DNA from: Pyrinomonadaceae bacterium
GTDB taxonomy: Bacteria > Acidobacteriota > Blastocatellia > Pyrinomonadales > Pyrinomonadaceae
DNA: 6,608 nucleotides
Assembly (NCBI GenBank): GCA_013812565.1
Contig: JACCTF010000797.1
Location: forward strand, 1-6,608
Direction: 5' to 3'
Shown: positions 1 through 5,414 of the stretch, in pieces
Layout of the letters: every line of letters starts with the position of its first letter
How positions within the stretch are numbered: the first letter of the stretch is position 1
Notes under the pieces: generated by a model
Told to the model about the DNA's origin: nothing
The model's database searches: none
The model's input: the letters and a program-made list of their open reading frames with translations, nothing else
Position numbers and translations under genes: made by a program

Positions 1-183
1 TGTTCCATGTGTGGTGCCGCCGCCGACGATGTTTGGCAGACCCGACCTACGCGGCCTGTTGTGCTCCGGCTACGCCCGCGGCCCGGCAACATAACACAGT
101 TTTGCATTCTCTGCGACGAATGCGAAGAAGGTTTACGAGGTCTAAGTCGCCAGCGTCGGCTTTCGCAGGCAGAATCTCGATGA
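1..183 (+). CDS. Partial zinc-ribbon protein, possibly the 5' part of a split HNH nuclease gene
   Basis: The frame is open from the first base of the window and ends at TGA 181-183, so its start lies off the left edge. The 60 visible residues begin CSMCGAAADDV and later read FCILCDECEEGL, giving two CxxC pairs (visible residues 1/4 and 38/41) about 35 residues apart. This is the layout of a zinc ribbon or of a degenerate HNH fold without the central His. It resembles the CQMCG...CTNCNQGL pattern of the next gene, so the two could be duplicated halves of one protein. The stop codon overlaps the next start as ATGA. Either the two genes are translationally coupled, or a frameshift has split one gene. 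The sequence cannot decide between these. Confidence 0.5.
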   Translation, partial: CSMCGAAADDVWQTRPTRPVVLRLRPRPGNITQFCILCDECEEGLRGLSRQRRLSQAESR

Positions 184-512
184 AATCTCGCGCTTGGGTG
201 GTTGAAAGAAACGGATACACCTGCCAAATGTGCGGAGTCGCAGGGGGCGACCCCGACCCGCTCGGTGGAAATCGAACGGTACGGTTGACGATGGGCCATA
301 TACTCGACAAGTCAAAGGGTGGCGACGATACGCCGCAGAATCTTCGAGCGGTTTGCACGAACTGCAATCAAGGCTTGCAGAATACAGCGCTGCCAAAACC
401 GGATCGGATTCACCTGCTTGCTCAAATTCGACGAGCGACGATTCAGGATCAGGAAGCCGTACTGGACTGGTTGCTTCAAAAGTTCAATTTGCAAGCCAAG
501 AAAAAGAAATAG
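180..512 (+). CDS. Small HNH endonuclease
   Basis: A predicted metal-dependent nuclease of 110 residues from ATG 180. The HNH core is clear: CQMCG (Cys15, Cys18), a GHI step with the candidate catalytic His40, then DKSKGG, NLR (Asn54) and CTNCNQG (Cys59, Cys62, Asn63). The four cysteines should bind a structural zinc and the His/Asn residues the catalytic metal. The C-terminal part (LLAQIRRAT...VLDWLLQKF) is a helical tail that I associate with this bacterial HNH subfamily. ATG 180 was chosen because the frame upstream of it is low-complexity Arg/Ala sequence while the overlapping frame looks like real protein. Only a weak AGG lies upstream, which fits coupling through the ATGA overlap. The Lys-rich end (AKKKK) is normal for a small DNA-binding protein. 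A role in restriction or mobile DNA is an inference; the target is unknown. Confidence 0.85.
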   Translation: MKSRAWVVERNGYTCQMCGVAGGDPDPLGGNRTVRLTMGHILDKSKGGDDTPQNLRAVCTNCNQGLQNTALPKPDRIHLLAQIRRATIQDQEAVLDWLLQKFNLQAKKKK

Positions 513-1034
513 GGACAAAAACAAATCAATCGAAACTATTTCAAGCCAGCACCACACTATTACCCCACTACCGCTCTTCCTCAAAAAGTTAGCAACTACT
601 CAGCGAGTCCCGTGAGAAAGTGAACCGCCTAACTGCGCGGGCTTTGTCTGCCGGTAGTTGACGTGAAGAAGCGTCACTTAAACAATGTAAAAACACAGAA
701 CAATCTGCTGGCTGGAGTATTGTTTTAGTGAAAACTACGTAGGGATTTTGGGAAGAAGTAAAGCAAAATTTCAGGCAACTTGCCCAAAGTAACTGCCATC
801 ATAAACGTCTTCTGCGGGAGAAACAACACGCCTCGACTACGGCCGAATCTCGCGTATGAAGAAGTTTAGTATGTGCGTTAAATAGATGGCATCGCAACCA
901 ACTCACGGTAGTTGCTCACGATGCTCGTTGCAATAAACGCAATAAACATGGCCCGCCTGTTGTGCATTGGAGACGCTTCAGCAGGCAGGCCACTTAACCG
1001 TCCGTCAAGGAACGATTTGGGGGAAGATATAACA
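513..1034 (+). other. Long intergenic region, no gene seen
   Basis: About 520 bases between the HNH gene and the beta-barrel gene. I see no protein-like reading frame, tRNA or recognised riboswitch. It is AT-richer than the downstream gene. Small symmetric bits include TGACG/CGTCA at about 659-676, the palindrome CTACGTAG near 734-741, and AACAAT/ATTGTT at 699-724. None carries a T-run. The promoter of the beta-barrel gene must lie here, but I could not pick a -35/-10 pair with confidence. Confidence 0.5.
1019..1026 (+). promoter_or_regulatory. Ribosome binding site deciding the start of the beta-barrel gene
   Basis: GGGGGAAG lies 8 bases before ATG 1035. It sits directly upstream of the codon that opens a proper signal peptide, so it supports this start over the TTG at 912 in the same frame. 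Confidence 0.65.
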
Positions 1035-1808
1035 ATGCTTAAGGTTAAATCAATAGCCGTTTTAGTCGGCACACTGTTTATCCTTGCCATTTCAAGTAAC
1101 CAGGCAGCCGTCGCTCAATCGACGATCTTTAACGTTCCAACCGCCGATGCGATTGGGAAAGAGAAAGTTCATTTAGAGTTCAATTATCTGCTTCAAGCAC
1201 CGGCACCGGAAGCGCCGGCGGGAGCCACCACGCCTCGTACTTCCATCTACCTTCCGCGCGCCGTGGTCGGCACAAGCGGGAACGTCGAGTTCGGCACGAA
1301 CGTGTCGTTTGTCAACACCAACGGCACGGGAAGAACGGATGCCTTCTTTACGCCGAACGTGAAGTGGAACTTCTATAACAATGAAGAACAGGGTGTGGCT
1401 GCTTCGGGCGGCGGCATTCTCTACACGCCGATCAACAACCGCACCGGCAGCGACACTTTCGGAATGATCTACAGCAACGTCAGCAAGAAGATTCAGGCAA
1501 CCTACGGCCCTCGCTTAACGGCGGGCGCTTATGGGATTGTCGGTTCAACCGACACCCAGTTTGGTGGCCCACGCGCCGGGGCACTGCTTGGCGTCGAGCA
1601 ACCGATCCACCCGCGCGCCAGCTTTGTCGCCGACTGGGTCAGCGGCAAGAATGGGTTCGGGTATTTCACGCCCGGGGTTGCCGTCTCGCTTCCGAAGAAC
1701 AGCCAGTTCAAACTGGGTTACAGCTTCGGCAACAACACTTATTCGAGTGTTACGAACAGGGACGAGAACAACCGGTTCCTGTTTGTCAGGTACGGGATCA
1801 CGTTCTAA
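1035..1808 (+). CDS. Predicted outer-membrane beta-barrel protein
   Basis: A 257-residue exported protein. Residues 1-27 are a clear Sec signal peptide: positive start MLKVK, a hydrophobic core (IAVLVGTLFILAI), and an AVA cleavage site before QST. The mature part has many short alternating polar/hydrophobic segments with Gly, Asn and aromatic residues (for example FGTNVSFVNTNG, FGYFTPGVAVSL, FKLGYSFGNNTY). It ends RFLFVRYGITF, with the terminal Phe recognised by the BAM machinery. Together these indicate a beta-barrel in the outer membrane. I do not recognise a specific family or substrate; it could be a small porin-like or structural barrel. It appears to be a single-gene unit, convergent with the ABC operon and followed at once by a strong terminator. 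The same frame can be extended back to TTG 912, but that would bury the signal peptide, so ATG 1035 is preferred. Confidence 0.75.
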   Translation: MLKVKSIAVLVGTLFILAISSNQAAVAQSTIFNVPTADAIGKEKVHLEFNYLLQAPAPEAPAGATTPRTSIYLPRAVVGTSGNVEFGTNVSFVNTNGTGRTDAFFTPNVKWNFYNNEEQGVAASGGGILYTPINNRTGSDTFGMIYSNVSKKIQATYGPRLTAGAYGIVGSTDTQFGGPRAGALLGVEQPIHPRASFVADWVSGKNGFGYFTPGVAVSLPKNSQFKLGYSFGNNTYSSVTNRDENNRFLFVRYGITF

Positions 1809-1811
1809 GCG

Positions 1812-1838
1812 GCTGAGGGATAAATAAACCCTCTCAGC
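1812..1838 (+). terminator. Imperfect hairpin after the beta-barrel gene
   Basis: GCTGAGGG (1812-1819) can pair with CCCTCTCAGC (1829-1838) with a two-base bulge, leaving an AT-rich loop. It lies 3 bases past the stop and has no T-run, so it is probably an mRNA-end stabiliser or an auxiliary to the next hairpin. Confidence 0.4.
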
Positions 1839-1846
1839 GATTACAC

Positions 1847-1884
1847 AAACGGGCGAGCTCATCAAGGCTCGCCCGTTTACTTTT
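1847..1884 (+). terminator. Strong Rho-independent terminator, possibly bidirectional
   Basis: A perfect 12-bp GC-rich stem, AAACGGGCGAGC (1847-1858) with GCTCGCCCGTTT (1867-1878), has an 8-base loop and is followed by ACTTTT. It lies 38 bases past the beta-barrel stop. The A/T pairs at the stem base give a short T-run on the other strand too, so it may also stop minus-strand transcripts leaving the permease gene at 2021. Confidence 0.85.
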
Positions 1885-2020
1885 GGAATGACGAAATGGA
1901 GCAAGCCGCTCGCGCTTGGCTCGTTGTGGAATACCGGGGGATGCGCGGCTGCTGCGTGTCTTCTGACAGCCGTTGATAGCCGCATACTTTATCAGGTCGT
2001 GTTTCACAATTTTTGGAACG

Positions 2021-3016
2021 CTACTTCCGCGCACCGAGGCGGTTCTGCACAATCACCACGGCGAGAAGGAAGATGCCGCGCAGCACCCACTGCCACCATG
2101 AGCTGATTGTGCCTTCCAGGTTAAAGAGATTAAAGATGACGCCTAAGAGCAGCACGCCTACCAGCGACCCTCCGACGCCGCCCTGCCCGCCGGTTAAAAG
2201 CGTACCGCCGACGACAACCGCTGCAATTGCATCCAACTCCCAACCGGTTCCGGCTACGGGTTGACCCGCGCCGAGACGCGCGGCGAGGATCACTCCGGCG
2301 AGACCGGCAAGCAGGCCGCTCAAGGCATAGACGCCCAAGGTCACGCGCCCGACGTTCAAGCCCATCAACCGTGCCGCTTCTTCATTGTCGCCGAGCGCGT
2401 AGACATGGCGGCCAAAGCGCGTGTACTTGAGAACGATCCAACCAACGGCAAAAGCTACGGCGAGAATCAGAACAGGCACCGGGATGGGGCCGACCCAGCC
2501 GCGCCCAAGCCACGTGAATCCTTCGGAGAGACGGCTGACGCGCACGGACTGTTCGCCCGTATAAGCGAGCGCCAACCCGCGCGCCGCAATCATCATCGCC
2601 AACGTCGTGATGAACGGCTGAATGCGCGCGCGTGCGATCACCACACCGTTGATTGTGCCGAGCAGCGTGGTAAATCCGATTGCCACAAGCACTGCGATTA
2701 ACACTCCGCGACCCGCGAGGTTTGCCGCGATCACTCCGGCTACGGCCAATAGCGACCCGACTGATAAATCGATGCCGCCCGTTAAGATGACAAACGTCAT
2801 GCCGAGCGCAACCAGGCCGAGCATGCTGTTTTGACGCAGCACATTCAGTAAGTTCTCGGGCGTGAGGAAACTGTCGTAGCGCATCGCCGCGAAGACGCAG
2901 ACGACCAAGAGCGCGACCAAAGCGCCCTGCCGCTGCATAAAGGAAGCAAACTTTGCGCGGGCAACACCAGCCCGCGTTCGGCGCGCTTCATTGATCGTTG
3001 TTGTTGTCTGACTCAT
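2021..3016 (-). CDS. yjfF: Sugar ABC importer permease, YjfF-like
   Basis: A 331-residue inner-membrane permease of the BPD_transp_2 / RbsC type (PF02653). After a polar N-terminus (1-30) it has many hydrophobic segments. The family motif TGGIDLSVGS is at residues 79-88. The cytoplasmic ATPase-contact region around FGRHVYALGDNEEAARLMGL (201-220) and the ELDAIAAVVVGGT motif (260-272) are also present. The C-terminal NLEGTISSWW closely resembles the end of E. coli YjfF as I recall it, and the length is the same. With the ATPase and the ytfT-like permease it should form the membrane channel of a sugar importer; galactofuranose is the best guess, not proven. It is separated from the other operon genes by about 1.4 kb holding the TIR-like gene and a small mobile element, so its expression may depend on read-through or a new promoter. 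The ribosome site (AGAGAAG, 3020-3026) is weak and close to the start. Confidence 0.9.
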   Translation of the reverse strand: MSQTTTTINEARRTRAGVARAKFASFMQRQGALVALLVVCVFAAMRYDSFLTPENLLNVLRQNSMLGLVALGMTFVILTGGIDLSVGSLLAVAGVIAANLAGRGVLIAVLVAIGFTTLLGTINGVVIARARIQPFITTLAMMIAARGLALAYTGEQSVRVSRLSEGFTWLGRGWVGPIPVPVLILAVAFAVGWIVLKYTRFGRHVYALGDNEEAARLMGLNVGRVTLGVYALSGLLAGLAGVILAARLGAGQPVAGTGWELDAIAAVVVGGTLLTGGQGGVGGSLVGVLLLGVIFNLFNLEGTISSWWQWVLRGIFLLAVVIVQNRLGARK

Positions 3017-3089
3017 TAGCTTCTCTATCTAAGCGTAATGCTCCACGGTAGGCCAGACCTCTCTGAGGTAAGTTGTATTCTTTGCTCAT

Positions 3090-3114
3090 GCTACCTTCAG
3101 CGACTGAAGGTAGC
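3090..3114. repeat. Perfect 11-bp hairpin
   Basis: GCTACCTTCAG (3090-3100) and CTGAAGGTAGC (3104-3114) are exact inverse complements around a 3-base loop. No T-run follows on either strand, so it is not a standard terminator. It lies upstream of the yjfF-like gene, next to a smaller hairpin ACCTC-TCT-GAGGT (3057-3069). It could be a dispersed repeat, an mRNA processing site or a leftover of another insertion. Confidence 0.6.
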
Positions 3115-3126
3115 GGTCGCGATTAA

Positions 3127-3263
3127 TGAGGAGCATGGCGAGTAATCGGTCAGTTACTGGGGGTAAGTGAAGAAGCGCGTATTGAAAAGAAAGAAGTTAA
3201 ACACTCCTCCAAGGTCGTTTACCCCCAGTAACTGAGGCATTACCATGGCGAACATTCTCCTCA
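3127..3263 (-). other. Older stem-loop split by the mobile element
   Basis: TGAGGAG (3127-3133) and CTCCTCA (3257-3263) are inverse complements. If the 102-bp element and one copy of its target repeat are removed, they become a 7-bp stem with three further pairs (ATG/CAT) inside one mismatch, followed on the minus strand by TTAAT. It lies about 30 bases past the stop of the TIR-like gene, the expected place for that gene's terminator. The terminator role is an inference, because the T-run is poor. Confidence 0.4.
3142..3243. mobile_element. Non-autonomous IS66-type MITE, 102 bp, with 8-bp target duplication
   Basis: The terminal inverted repeats are 3142-3166 and 3219-3243, 25 bases each. 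An outer 5 bp match (GTAAT/ATTAC), then 3 mismatches, then 17 bp match exactly (TCAGTTACTGGGGGTAA at 3150-3166 against its complement at 3219-3235). The spacer of 52 bases has no coding capacity. The element is bordered by a perfect 8-bp direct repeat CATGGCGA at 3134-3141 and 3244-3251, the expected target-site duplication. IS66-family elements are known for ends starting GTAA and for 8-bp duplications, so that family is the likely source of the transposase. The intact duplication suggests a fairly recent insertion. Confidence 0.8.
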
Positions 3264-3292
3264 GTATGTTGGCAGGCCCGAAAACATTGTCT

Positions 3293-4333
3293 TTATTGAG
3301 TGAAGGCCATGTCCTTCTTCATAAGCAGTATCATCGGCGCATTAGTTGCAGCGTTGGCTATTTCACAGGCGTTCGAGAGCGGGTGCCCCTTGGAAAGGGA
3401 TTTATAAAAGCTCCTTTCCCACGCGACTATTTTTCTAATCTCAACATCCTCAGTTGCGGCTATGACGTTTGTGACGCGTGCAAGCTTTGCAGCTAGTAGT
3501 AATGAGTCGCAAGTTGCAAGAACCACTAGGCGCGTTTTAGAGAGCTCAATCAATCTCGAGAAGCCTTCGGCTGGGAAGGTGTCTGGTTCGTCTGTGGCTA
3601 GCTCTTTAGTAGAGACATCAATGTCACTCAGCACTAAATCTCCGGTCTTATTATTCACGAATGCAACCACGTGAACGACATCGAAGTTCTTTTCCATTAG
3701 AAGGTCCCGTAAACGGTCTGAACTCAGATCCTGTTCGACTGACACTTGTTCAGGAAATGCAGTTTGTATGATTGTTACATCTTCATCGAATCCAAATTGC
3801 CCATACTGCTCAGAGGATGCACAAAGAATGGTCGGCTTGTTATGCTGGTCAACATCTGGTTGCTTAAGCCGATTCTTGCGCACACCTAAGTTTTGAATGG
3901 CCCGCTGCATCTGAAAGCAAGCGGGCCCCAGCGCGGCTTGTAAGTTGTCCATTCTATTTGAGTCATAAGTCGCTGGCGTCACCCCGCTCAAGTCAGTGGG
4001 CAAGCGGAAGTTTTGCTGATTCCTCGGCGTCACGAAGAAGGTTCTCTCCTTCCCCATTCTGCCGATGAACAACCCAAACTCGAACACGACGTTATCGCGT
4101 ACTGATAAGAACTGTTGGTTGCTGATTTCGACAATGTCCTGCGGTGAAAACACGAAAATGCCGAAGTCGGATTCATCTAGAACGCTTATCAAATCGTCAA
4201 GCGCATTACTCGTTAGGTTGAAAACACCCTGCGCCCACACGGTTACGTCCGCAGCGTGCTCTAAATTTGTTTGTATGGCATACGCGAGGTTTAGATTTCC
4301 AACTGAAGAGCCGATAAAAACTTTGGGATTCAT
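3293..4333 (-). CDS. TIR-like (CAP12/Pycsar type) protein with a C-terminal CHAT-like domain
   Basis: A 346-residue cytoplasmic protein with two domains. Residues 1-125 match the TIR-like nucleotide-binding domain PF10137 found in CBASS and Pycsar effectors. The features are KVFIGSS (4-10), VTVWAQGVF (30-38), a FGIFVFSPQD strand (57-66), RDNVVFEFGLFIGRMG (79-94) with candidate catalytic Glu85, and LPTDLSGVTPATYD (111-124). Such domains cleave NAD+ when activated. Residues 167-340 follow the CHAT caspase-like pattern: ILCASSE, FDEDVTIIQTAF, a FDVVHVVAFV strand (217-226), GDLVLSD (231-237), LVVLATCDS (269-277, Cys275), then FYKSLSKGHPLSNACEIAN. The usual GHG with the catalytic His is replaced by AFV, so protease activity is doubtful and the domain may act as a sensor. 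There is no signal peptide or membrane segment. The gene lies between two transporter permeases in the same direction, 83 bases after the first, and is visibly AT-richer than they are, suggesting transfer. A TIR-STING arrangement was considered; the C-terminus does not look like STING. Confidence 0.8.
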   Translation of the reverse strand: MNPKVFIGSSVGNLNLAYAIQTNLEHAADVTVWAQGVFNLTSNALDDLISVLDESDFGIFVFSPQDIVEISNQQFLSVRDNVVFEFGLFIGRMGKERTFFVTPRNQQNFRLPTDLSGVTPATYDSNRMDNLQAALGPACFQMQRAIQNLGVRKNRLKQPDVDQHNKPTILCASSEQYGQFGFDEDVTIIQTAFPEQVSVEQDLSSDRLRDLLMEKNFDVVHVVAFVNNKTGDLVLSDIDVSTKELATDEPDTFPAEGFSRLIELSKTRLVVLATCDSLLLAAKLARVTNVIAATEDVEIRKIVAWERSFYKSLSKGHPLSNACEIANAATNAPMILLMKKDMAFTQ

Positions 4334-4337
4334 TGTG

Positions 4338-4343
4338 CCTCCT
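4338..4343 (-). promoter_or_regulatory. Strong ribosome binding site of the TIR-like gene
   Basis: On the minus strand AGGAGG stands four bases before the ATG (AGGAGGCACAATG). It is the best Shine-Dalgarno sequence in the window and fixes the start at 4333. It shows the gene is set up for its own translation, not coupled to the upstream permease. Confidence 0.8.
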
Positions 4344-4354
4344 AGTATATTAGG
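4341..4354 (-). promoter_or_regulatory. Near-palindrome overlapping the ribosome site
   Basis: CCTAGTATATTAGG is symmetric at 12 of 14 positions and runs into the AGGAGG site. It could be an operator or a small structure that masks translation of the TIR-like gene. The AT-rich centre (TAATAT / TATACT on the minus strand) also resembles a -10 box, but no good -35 is spaced to it. Confidence 0.25.
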
Positions 4355-4373
4355 TGTTCAATCTAATCACTAT

Positions 4374-4400
4374 CCTGACTCCATACAAAAGCAGGTCAGG
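4374..4400 (-). other. Weak hairpin after the YtfT-like gene
   Basis: CCTGAC (4374-4379) and GTCAGG (4395-4400) can form a 6-bp stem with a 15-base loop. No T-run follows on the minus strand, so read-through from the permease into the TIR-like gene is likely. Confidence 0.25.
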
Positions 4401-4416
4401 CTTACTTGCCTCGCCG

Positions 4417-5397
4417 CTACACAGCCTTCGATCGTTGAATATAGACGGCGATAAGGATGATCGTCGCCTTCAGGACAAGCGACCACGAGAAGGGAATCAG
4501 GCGCATGTTGAAACTTGTGGTAATAACCTGCATGATCAGCGCGCCGATGAGCGTGCCTATAACGCTCGCGCGCCCGCCGGTCAAGGGTGTGCCGCCGACG
4601 ACCACGGCGGCGATAGCGTCAAGCTCGATATTGAGTCCTACTTTCGCCGCATCGCTCGCTCCGAGTCGTGCCGTTTCAATCAATCCGGCAAGCCCGGCGA
4701 GCAGTCCGCTCACCGCGTAAACCGCAATTTTGGTTCGCACGGTCTTCACGCCCGCGAGTCTCGCCGCCGCTTCATTGCCGCCCGTCGCCACCACGTAGCG
4801 GCCAAAGCTCGTGGCGCGCATCACAACAAAGGCAGCAGCGATAACGAGCAGCATCACGACCACCTGCACCGGCACCGGCCCGACGTAGCCTTTACCCAGA
4901 TACTCAAACGTCGGATTGCTAAAGGGGATCAGTTGACCACCCTGGCTCAGCACCTGTGCGACGCCCCGCCCCGTGATCAGCAGAGCTAACGTTGCGATGA
5001 TCGGTTGGATGTGAAAACGTGCGATCAGCCAACCGCCTAAAGCGCCGACGCCGAGCGCGACCAGGAGCGCGGCGAGCACGGCTATCCACACACCTTGATC
5101 AAGCATCGTCGCCGCGAGCGCCGATGCAATCGCCATCACCGACCCGACGGAGAGATCAATGCCGCCGGTGGCGATCACCATTGTCATCCCGACAGCGACA
5201 AGCACCGTGGTGGAAACCTGTAGCAGTATGTTCCAGAAGTTGCTCGCCGCCGCGAAGTTCGGCGTAAATAGAACGTTAAAGACAATCAAAAGAATGAGCG
5301 CCGTAAGCGCTCCGTAGGTCGGCCCGAACGCGGCAAAGCGCCTTCGCACACTCGCACTATCTCCGGTGCGCTCCACCTGCGCCGTAGCGTTCTGCAT
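4417..5397 (-). CDS. ytfT: Sugar ABC importer permease, YtfT-like
   Basis: A 326-residue inner-membrane permease of the BPD_transp_2 family and a paralogue of the other permease in the window. It has a polar N-terminus (1-28), multiple hydrophobic segments, TGGIDLSVGS at 77-86, GRGVAQ at 143-148, FGRYVVATGGNEAAARLAGV at 198-217, and ELDAIAAVVVGGT at 258-270. The VIATGGIDLSVGSVMAIA stretch, GRGVAQ and the GADA-like segment before ELDAI resemble E. coli YtfT more than RbsC as I recall them, which with the YjfF-like partner supports a Ytf-type system of two different permeases. The gene starts 17 bases after the ATPase stop, with AAGGAAG (5407-5413) nine bases before the ATG, so the two are clearly co-transcribed. 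The next gene in line is the TIR-like gene, not the expected second permease. The substrate is inferred only. Confidence 0.9.
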   Translation of the reverse strand: MQNATAQVERTGDSASVRRRFAAFGPTYGALTALILLIVFNVLFTPNFAAASNFWNILLQVSTTVLVAVGMTMVIATGGIDLSVGSVMAIASALAATMLDQGVWIAVLAALLVALGVGALGGWLIARFHIQPIIATLALLITGRGVAQVLSQGGQLIPFSNPTFEYLGKGYVGPVPVQVVVMLLVIAAAFVVMRATSFGRYVVATGGNEAAARLAGVKTVRTKIAVYAVSGLLAGLAGLIETARLGASDAAKVGLNIELDAIAAVVVGGTPLTGGRASVIGTLIGALIMQVITTSFNMRLIPFSWSLVLKATIILIAVYIQRSKAV

Positions 5398-5414
5398 ACA
5401 CTCAAACTTCCTTG

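Noticed and set aside
9..179. Extension of the HNH frame upstream to ATG 9
   Set aside because: It is low-complexity Arg/Ala/Cys sequence; the overlapping frame 1-183 is the protein-like one.
856..885. Tiny frame encoding MKKFSMCVK in the long intergenic region
   Set aside because: There is no ribosome site worth naming and no other support for translation.
912..1034. TTG-initiated N-terminal extension of the beta-barrel gene
   Set aside because: The extension is not protein-like and would bury a clear signal peptide starting at ATG 1035, which has its own GGGGGAAG site.
1879..2020. Possible gene or second terminator between the convergent genes
   Set aside because: No protein-like frame and no clear stem with a T-run; it reads as plain spacer.
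3245..3496. Plus-strand reading frame starting in the CATGG next to the MITE
   Set aside because: It is antisense to the well-supported TIR-like gene for most of its length and has no recognisable motif.
3293..3790. C-terminal half of the TIR-like protein as a STING domain
   Set aside because: The order of motifs fits CHAT (strand with VVH, then LVVLxxCxS, then FYxxLxxGxPLxxA); no STING-like cyclic dinucleotide pocket pattern was seen.
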